This document shows, piece after piece, positions 51,657 through 55,858 of a stretch of DNA of 55,858 bases. This DNA comes from WRIS01 sp050945135 (GTDB lineage Bacteria > Actinomycetota > Coriobacteriia > Coriobacteriales > Eggerthellaceae), in contig JBMNSJ010000008.1 of assembly GCA_050945135.1 (NCBI GenBank), positions 1 to 55,858 on the forward strand, read 5' to 3'. The notes beneath the pieces are model-generated. The model was not told the DNA's origin, did not search any database, and saw nothing but the letters and a program-made list of their open reading frames with translations. A program made the translations under genes and the position numbers. Each line of letters starts with the position of its first letter. Position 1 is the stretch's first letter.

Positions 51657-52709
51657 ATGGCTAATGTAATGAACGCTCTCATTAAAACCGCTCCCGAGCC
51701 TGGTGCAATGGAATATGTTGAAGATTTTCCAATGCCTGAGCTTAATGAAGATGAAGTACTAATCGAGATTAAAGCTTGTGGAATCTGCGGAACTGATCAC
51801 TCCCTCTACAAGTGGAACGAAGCAATCGCAAATTCTTATAAGCTGACCTGGCCTTCAATTTTCGGTCACGAGTTTGCTGGAGTTATCGCTGAGGTTGGCG
51901 CAAAAGCTCCTGCAGATTTGAAAGTTGGCGATCGTGTTACTGCTAACCCTGTTCTTTTCTGCGGAACCTGCGCATATTGCGAGGTTGGTCTAACTAACAT
52001 TTGCGACAATCGCCCCTTCTATGGAACAGACCTTCCTGGTGCATTCGCAAAATACATGAAAATTCGTGGCAGCAATGTAATCAAAATGCCCGATTCCGTT
52101 TCTTTTGTACAAGGTGCTTTGATTGAGCCTCTTGGCGTTGCTATCAACGCTGTTGAGCGCCTTGATCCTCAACTTGGCGACACCGCCTGCATTATCGGAC
52201 CTGGCGCTATCGGTCTTTTGATGGCTTCTGTTCTCAAGTTTAAGGGTGTCAGCAAAGTTATTGTCACTGGCTTGGGTTCAGATGCTCCTCGCCTTGAAAT
52301 AGCTGAAAAGCTTGGCTGTATCACAGTTAATGGTTCTGAAGTTGATCCTATCGAAAAGGTTAAAGAGCTCACCGGTGGTCGTGGAGTCAACCTTTGCTTC
52401 GATGCTGCTGGTCACTTTACAGCTGTTGAACAGGCTATCCAGATGGTTGATAAGAACGGCAAAATTGGACTTACAGGTCTTCCTGCACAGAATTCCTCTA
52501 TTCCAGTAACCACTGTTTCTATGCGCGAGATTAGTCTCATTGGTAATCGTGCCTACGAAAGAAAGCACTTCCGCCAAGCTCTTCTCATGCTTGACCAGGG
52601 TCTCGACATTGACTACTGCGCAAGTCATGTAATGCCTCTCTCTGATTGGCAAAAGGCAATGGATCTTCTCGACAACCGTGAGGGTCTGCGCATCATTCTC
52701 GAGCCGTAA
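51657..52709 (+). CDS. zinc-dependent alcohol dehydrogenase (MDR family)
   Basis: The 350-residue medium-chain dehydrogenase has the catalytic-zinc residues C41 (CGICGTDH) and H71-E72 (GHEF), and the structural-zinc cysteines C102, C105, C108 and C116. The Rossmann part has CIIGPGAIGLLMASVL. It resembles sorbitol/threonine dehydrogenase-type enzymes acting on secondary alcohols or polyols. CGAAGGGAGAA lies before the ATG. As second gene of the LysR locus it supplies a second NAD(P)-linked redox step beside the SDR. The substrate is unknown. Confidence 0.9.
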   Translation: MANVMNALIKTAPEPGAMEYVEDFPMPELNEDEVLIEIKACGICGTDHSLYKWNEAIANSYKLTWPSIFGHEFAGVIAEVGAKAPADLKVGDRVTANPVLFCGTCAYCEVGLTNICDNRPFYGTDLPGAFAKYMKIRGSNVIKMPDSVSFVQGALIEPLGVAINAVERLDPQLGDTACIIGPGAIGLLMASVLKFKGVSKVIVTGLGSDAPRLEIAEKLGCITVNGSEVDPIEKVKELTGGRGVNLCFDAAGHFTAVEQAIQMVDKNGKIGLTGLPAQNSSIPVTTVSMREISLIGNRAYERKHFRQALLMLDQGLDIDYCASHVMPLSDWQKAMDLLDNREGLRIILEP

Positions 52710-52741
52710 GAGCTATTACGCTTCAAATTGAGAATTCTAAT

Positions 52742-52782
52742 GAAGCCTGATTCTACTATTGGTAGGTCAGGCTTCGTATAAT
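52742..52782 (+). promoter_or_regulatory. hairpin followed by -10 box before first CoA-transferase
   Basis: GAAGCCTGA (52742-52750) pairs with TCAGGCTTC (52767-52775), immediately followed by TATAAT (52777-52782). The hairpin may end some transcripts from upstream while the -10 box restarts transcription. The position of the -35 box falls inside the hairpin, and its sequence is poor. Confidence 0.45.
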
Positions 52783-52816
52783 CAAAATTTTTCTCTACGC
52801 ACTGTAAGGAGTAACT

Positions 52817-54112
52817 ATGAGTGGAATGCAAGGAGTTAAGGTCATCGACTTGACCGCCTATGCTGCTGGACCAGGTTGTTCTCGAATCTTCGGTGAACTT
52901 GGTGCCACAGTAATTAAAGTAGAGCCTTTTACCGGCGACGAGCAACGTACGCAGGGTATGGCTTGGGGTATGCAGTTTAAAACCGAATTCGACGACGTGG
53001 CCTATGACTGCGGATCGTTTAATAAAGAGTGGACTGCTATTAATCTTAAGAGCGAAGAAGGTTCTGCTCTTATGCAGAAAATGATTTCGGATGCCGATAT
53101 CTTGATTACCAGCTTCCGTGATAGCGCACTTGAGCGCCTTGGGCTTGATTACGAAACTCTTCATGAGAAATATCCAAAGCTTGTATGGGGTCAGCTCCGT
53201 GGCTACGGCGAGCGCGGTCCATTAAAGGACGCAAAAGGTTTTGATGCAACTTCATACTCTGCACGCGGTGGCATTAACATGTCGTTCCCGAATGCAGGGG
53301 AGGGCTTCCAGCCTGCAAACGCACCTATTGCTTTTGGCGACTGGAACGCATCCAACGCTTTGTCTGTTGGCGTTTTGGCTGCCTATTCCAATGCTTTGAG
53401 AACAGGTGAAGGCGACAAGGTTGTTACGAGTCTATACCATGTTGCTACCTGGGGTATGACCTGTGCAGTTATCGCTCAACAGCAAGGCTGCGATCATCCC
53501 AAGAATCGTAAAGAGGCAAAATGTCCCACCAACAACAGCTACTGCAGCTCTGATGATGTGTGGTTCCTTATTTGCTTTGGTCACTACAACAAGTATTGCC
53601 CCTTGGTATTTGAGACCATCGGTCTTGATCACCTCATTAACGATCCTGAGTACAACACACTTGAAGCTCTTGCCGCAAATGGTAAGTATGTTGAAGTTGT
53701 TGCCCAGATGGAAGAAGCCTTCAAAAAGCGTCCGTTCTCTGAGTGGGAGCCAATCTTCCTTGAGAAAGATATTCCTTTCCAGAAGTGCTTCACGGTAAAC
53801 GACGTTCTCGAAGACGAAGAAGCTTTCGCTAACGATCAGCTGCGTAAAGTCCATTATGAAGATCAGGGCTATGGCGAAGATAAAACCTACACGATTACTA
53901 CTGCTCCATTCCGCTTGAAGAGCATGGGCGATCCTGTTCTCTATCGTTCACGTCCTATCGGATACGACACACGCAAAATCATGAAAGAGCATGGTTATTC
54001 AGAAGATCAGATTAACGCAATGATTGAGAATGGCGATGTTTTAGAGTATACGGGCGATCCGGTGCCTGAGGTTGCCCTGCAGCCCAACTACGGCCCCAAC
54101 TCACCTCGTTAG
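52817..54112 (+). CDS. class III CoA-transferase (CaiB/BaiF family), copy 1
   Basis: Class III CoA-transferases move CoA between carboxylic acids through an aspartyl-CoA or mixed anhydride intermediate. The 431-residue protein starts MQGVKVIDLTAYAAGPGCSR and ELGATVIKVEP, the family N-terminus. It has LKSEEGSALMQKMISDADILI, GYGERGP and the catalytic aspartate D175 in AFGDWNASNALS, followed by ALRTGEGDKV. A C-terminal region with RLKSMGDPV closes the fold. AAGGAG precedes the ATG. It is followed after 14 bases by a second, clearly different copy, so the two may form a heteromer or act in sequence. Confidence 0.9.
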   Translation: MSGMQGVKVIDLTAYAAGPGCSRIFGELGATVIKVEPFTGDEQRTQGMAWGMQFKTEFDDVAYDCGSFNKEWTAINLKSEEGSALMQKMISDADILITSFRDSALERLGLDYETLHEKYPKLVWGQLRGYGERGPLKDAKGFDATSYSARGGINMSFPNAGEGFQPANAPIAFGDWNASNALSVGVLAAYSNALRTGEGDKVVTSLYHVATWGMTCAVIAQQQGCDHPKNRKEAKCPTNNSYCSSDDVWFLICFGHYNKYCPLVFETIGLDHLINDPEYNTLEALAANGKYVEVVAQMEEAFKKRPFSEWEPIFLEKDIPFQKCFTVNDVLEDEEAFANDQLRKVHYEDQGYGEDKTYTITTAPFRLKSMGDPVLYRSRPIGYDTRKIMKEHGYSEDQINAMIENGDVLEYTGDPVPEVALQPNYGPNSPR

Positions 54113-54126
54113 AGCTGGTGATATGA

Positions 54127-55344
54127 ATGACTAATCCAGCTTTCGAAAAACTAACTGTACTTGATTTTTCTCGTTATCTGCCTGGCGGATACGCAACACA
54201 GGTTCTTTCTGACTTTGGTGCGACCGTCATTAAAGTTGAGGATACCGGTCTTGGCGATTTCATGCGTCACGATTACCCAACTCGCGCTGGTGGCATTAGC
54301 TACTACATCACCGCATTGGGTAGAAACAAGAAATCAGTATCTCTCAACCTCAAAGATGAGGAAGTTGTCGCGCTTTTTAAGAAGATGGCTGCTAAGGCAG
54401 ACGTCATCGTGGAAAGCTTCCGACCAGGTGTCACGAAAAAACTTGGCATTGACTACGAAACAATCAAAGAGGTCAATCCTTCCATCATTTACTGCTCAAT
54501 CTCAGGCTATGGTGCAACAGACCCTCGCAGCCTCAAAGCTCAACACGACCTCAACATGCAAGCTCAGAGTGGCTATCTTTCGCTTAACGGCGGAACCACC
54601 TCTCCTTTGCATTTGTGCGATCTTTCGAGCGGAATGATTTCAGGGCAAGCAATCTTGGCAGCGCTCTATAATCGCACTCAGACGGGCGAGGGTGCTTATA
54701 TCGACACCTCTATGTTTGATTGCTTCCTTTATTGGAATTCTCTACTTGATGCTCGCTTCGACTTTAATGGCGGCGTGTGCAAAAGAGAAGACTTAGAGTA
54801 TCCTGCAACCTGCTATAACGTTTACAAAACGAGCGATGGCGTTGGGCTTGCCTTCGGCATGGTCGAGATGAAGTTCTGGAAAGAATTCTGCGAGAAAATT
54901 GGTGCACCCGATTTAATCGACGCACATCTCAATCGCCGTTGGGAAGTTCCTTGGGCATTCGAGAAAATGGAAAAGATTGTCGCAAGCAAAACCTACGCCG
55001 AGTGGGAAAAGTGGCTTTCAGACAAAGACCTGTGTGTTGCAAAAGTTAATAGTAAAGAAGAGGCAGTACGCGAAATCACAAAGAGTAATCCAGAATCATT
55101 GCGCTATGTAGATTTCCCAAGCGTTGGCACCGTTCTTCAGACTGGTGCGCCACACCATGTTTCTTCCTTGCCCTTCTCTCTTGACAACATTGCTGAGCCT
55201 TCAGCTTTGGGTGCTGATACCGCTGAAGAACTCAAGAAGGTTGGCTGCAGTGACGAAGATATTGCTCGTCTTAAAGAGAGCGGATCTATTCGCCTTGGTG
55301 ACGATATTGAGAAAGAGGAAGATTTCGCGCCTCTAGCTCCTTAA
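54127..55344 (+). CDS. class III CoA-transferase (CaiB/BaiF family), copy 2
   Basis: The 405-residue protein has the same fold: FEKLTVLDFSRYLPGGYATQ, DFGATVIKVED, a middle YCSISGYGATDPRS, and the catalytic aspartate D165 in LHLCDLSSGMISGQAILAAL with NRTQTGEGAYIDTSMFD. Both copies keep the aspartate, so both can be active. The C-terminus is acidic (DIEKEEDFAPLAP). It starts 14 bases after copy 1 and ends the operon; a terminator follows at 55377. Known two-gene pairs of this kind act on aromatic or dicarboxylic acids, but no substrate can be assigned here. Confidence 0.9.
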   Translation: MTNPAFEKLTVLDFSRYLPGGYATQVLSDFGATVIKVEDTGLGDFMRHDYPTRAGGISYYITALGRNKKSVSLNLKDEEVVALFKKMAAKADVIVESFRPGVTKKLGIDYETIKEVNPSIIYCSISGYGATDPRSLKAQHDLNMQAQSGYLSLNGGTTSPLHLCDLSSGMISGQAILAALYNRTQTGEGAYIDTSMFDCFLYWNSLLDARFDFNGGVCKREDLEYPATCYNVYKTSDGVGLAFGMVEMKFWKEFCEKIGAPDLIDAHLNRRWEVPWAFEKMEKIVASKTYAEWEKWLSDKDLCVAKVNSKEEAVREITKSNPESLRYVDFPSVGTVLQTGAPHHVSSLPFSLDNIAEPSALGADTAEELKKVGCSDEDIARLKESGSIRLGDDIEKEEDFAPLAP

Positions 55345-55376
55345 ATCTTTGTATGTGTCATATTTCTTGTTGAAAC

Positions 55377-55405
55377 AATTAGAGCCTCGATATGAGGCTC
55401 TAATT
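55377..55405 (+). terminator. terminator of the CoA-transferase locus
   Basis: AATTAGAGCCTC (55377-55388) pairs with GAGGCTCTAATT (55394-55405) around GATAT, followed by TTG. It has A-rich sequence on the left and T-rich on the right, so it may work in both directions and also end the small gene on the other strand. Confidence 0.85.
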
Positions 55406-55421
55406 TTGTGATGTATCGAAA

Positions 55422-55631
55422 TTAACTAGGTAAACCCTGTTCGTTATCTTCTACTTCTTTTTCCCTATTTTTCTCTTTGCGAATTCTGCGCACGATAGAT
55501 TTAATAATGAAAGCTAAAAGAAGTACGACAACCGCAATCATTACGACACCGATAATCGTCGGTAGTGCGCTTTCTACAAAAGGAGCATTTCCCTCAAGGA
55601 AGCTTGCAATACTATCAATAAAACTATTCAT
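55422..55631 (-). CDS. small single-pass membrane protein
   Basis: The 69-residue protein has one hydrophobic helix at about 22-46 (ALPTIIGVVMIAVVVLLLAF) followed by a strongly basic and then acidic tail (KSIVRRIRKEKNREKEVED), so the C-terminus should be inside. GGAG lies seven bases before the ATG. It begins almost at the end of the neighbouring IS element, so its promoter must come from the element or has been lost. No family is recognised. It could be a real gene or a 5'-cut fragment of a longer one. Confidence 0.5.
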   Translation of the reverse strand: MNSFIDSIASFLEGNAPFVESALPTIIGVVMIAVVVLLLAFIIKSIVRRIRKEKNREKEVEDNEQGLPS

Positions 55632-55858
55632 CTCGGGGCTCCGGACGTTTTTCTGGACACTCTAGGCAGCGATTCCTAGGCTTTGTCGATATTGGGTAGG
55701 ACTTAACCATCCAAGCGACTTTTTGATTCTATCTTCGCAATGATAGCGTAACTGTTCGTCAAGCCTTGCAATAAACTCTTCTGCTGTAGTGCTTGACCAA
55801 TCACGGTAGTAGAAGAACTCATTTTTCAGTGTTCCGAAAAAGCCCTCCATTGCAGAAT
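55632..55858 (-). mobile_element. IS3-family insertion sequence, 3' end only
   Basis: The right edge holds the end of an IS3/IS150-type element on the minus strand: the OrfB C-terminus and about 30 bases after its stop (with GTGTCCAGAAAAACGTCC). The boundary near 55632 is approximate because no direct repeat is visible. This end does not pair with the IS end at the left edge of the window, as far as I can read. Confidence 0.7.
55662..55858 (-). CDS. IS3-family transposase OrfB, C-terminal part
   Basis: The 65 codons in the window read SAMEGFFGTLKNEFFYY and continue with RIKKSLGWLSPTQYRQSLG, the conserved end of the IS3/IS150 DDE transposase. The glutamate in EGFFGTLKNE belongs to the catalytic DDE triad region. 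The reading frame continues out of the window to the right; the stop is at 55662-55664. Confidence 0.9.
   Translation of the reverse strand, partial: SAMEGFFGTLKNEFFYYRDWSSTTAEEFIARLDEQLRYHCEDRIKKSLGWLSPTQYRQSLGIAA

Overview
The window looks like chromosomal DNA from an anaerobic, fermentative bacterium of moderate GC (mid-40s percent by eye, not counted). Gene content fits a Coriobacteriia-type actinobacterium (Atopobiaceae/Eggerthellaceae relatives): uvrC-rapZ-yvcK-whiA followed by gap-pgk-tpiA-gpmI-secG, ackA and pta, a yugP-type protease, tRNA genes with encoded CCA, and promoters whose -10 box lies immediately before the start codon. The family-level placement is inference. Both window edges cut into IS3-family insertion sequences whose transposases lie on the minus strand.

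Layout. 1-2.2 kb: an IS3 end that has cut off the N-terminus of a PTS EIIC-EAL fusion. 2.4-7.6 kb: uvrA, a membrane-anchored unknown protein, gdhA (minus). 7.7-11.3 kb: a Ser/Thr kinase-TPR-WD40 protein on the minus strand, interrupted by an in-frame amber codon. 11.3-16.3 kb: uvrC, rapZ, yvcK, whiA. 16.5-21.4 kb: lower glycolysis and secG. 21.5-24.4 kb: tRNA-Leu, a CDF metal transporter, a HAD phosphatase, a Nudix hydrolase, and tRNA-Cys, tRNA-Gly and tRNA-Val, then a gene-free 0.4 kb with a possible structured RNA and an inverted-repeat element. 24.8-31.7 kb: an anchored unknown protein, a yybP-ykoY (Mn2+) riboswitch with terC, a lipid kinase, rnd, a YugP protease, xseA-xseB and a HIT protein. 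31.8-34.1 kb: ackA and pta facing each other. 34.3-40.1 kb: glf plus a GT2 glycosyltransferase, dinB, an aminotransferase-fold protein that has lost its PLP lysine, and a DegV protein. 40.2-47.7 kb: ileS-lspA-rluD, a CmpB-type membrane protein, hemH-coaBC. 47.8-49.5 kb: tRNA-Pro followed by repeat-rich DNA and an XRE regulator. 49.6-55.4 kb: a LysR regulator next to a short-chain dehydrogenase, a zinc alcohol dehydrogenase and two class III (CaiB/BaiF) CoA-transferases.

How it fits together. Most of the window is housekeeping: sugar to pyruvate (gap to gpmI), acetyl-CoA to acetate with ATP (pta, ackA), ammonia assimilation (gdhA), repair (uvrA, uvrC, dinB, xseAB) and protein or lipoprotein maturation. 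The accessory parts are the right-hand catabolic locus and the degraded or modified genes. The LysR-SDR-ADH-CaiB-CaiB locus is the best candidate for a new pathway: two redox steps on a hydroxylated compound plus two CoA-transfer steps, with no dehydratase, ligase or transporter beside it. Its codon choice resembles that of the glycolytic genes, suggesting strong expression. Its substrate cannot be read from the sequence.
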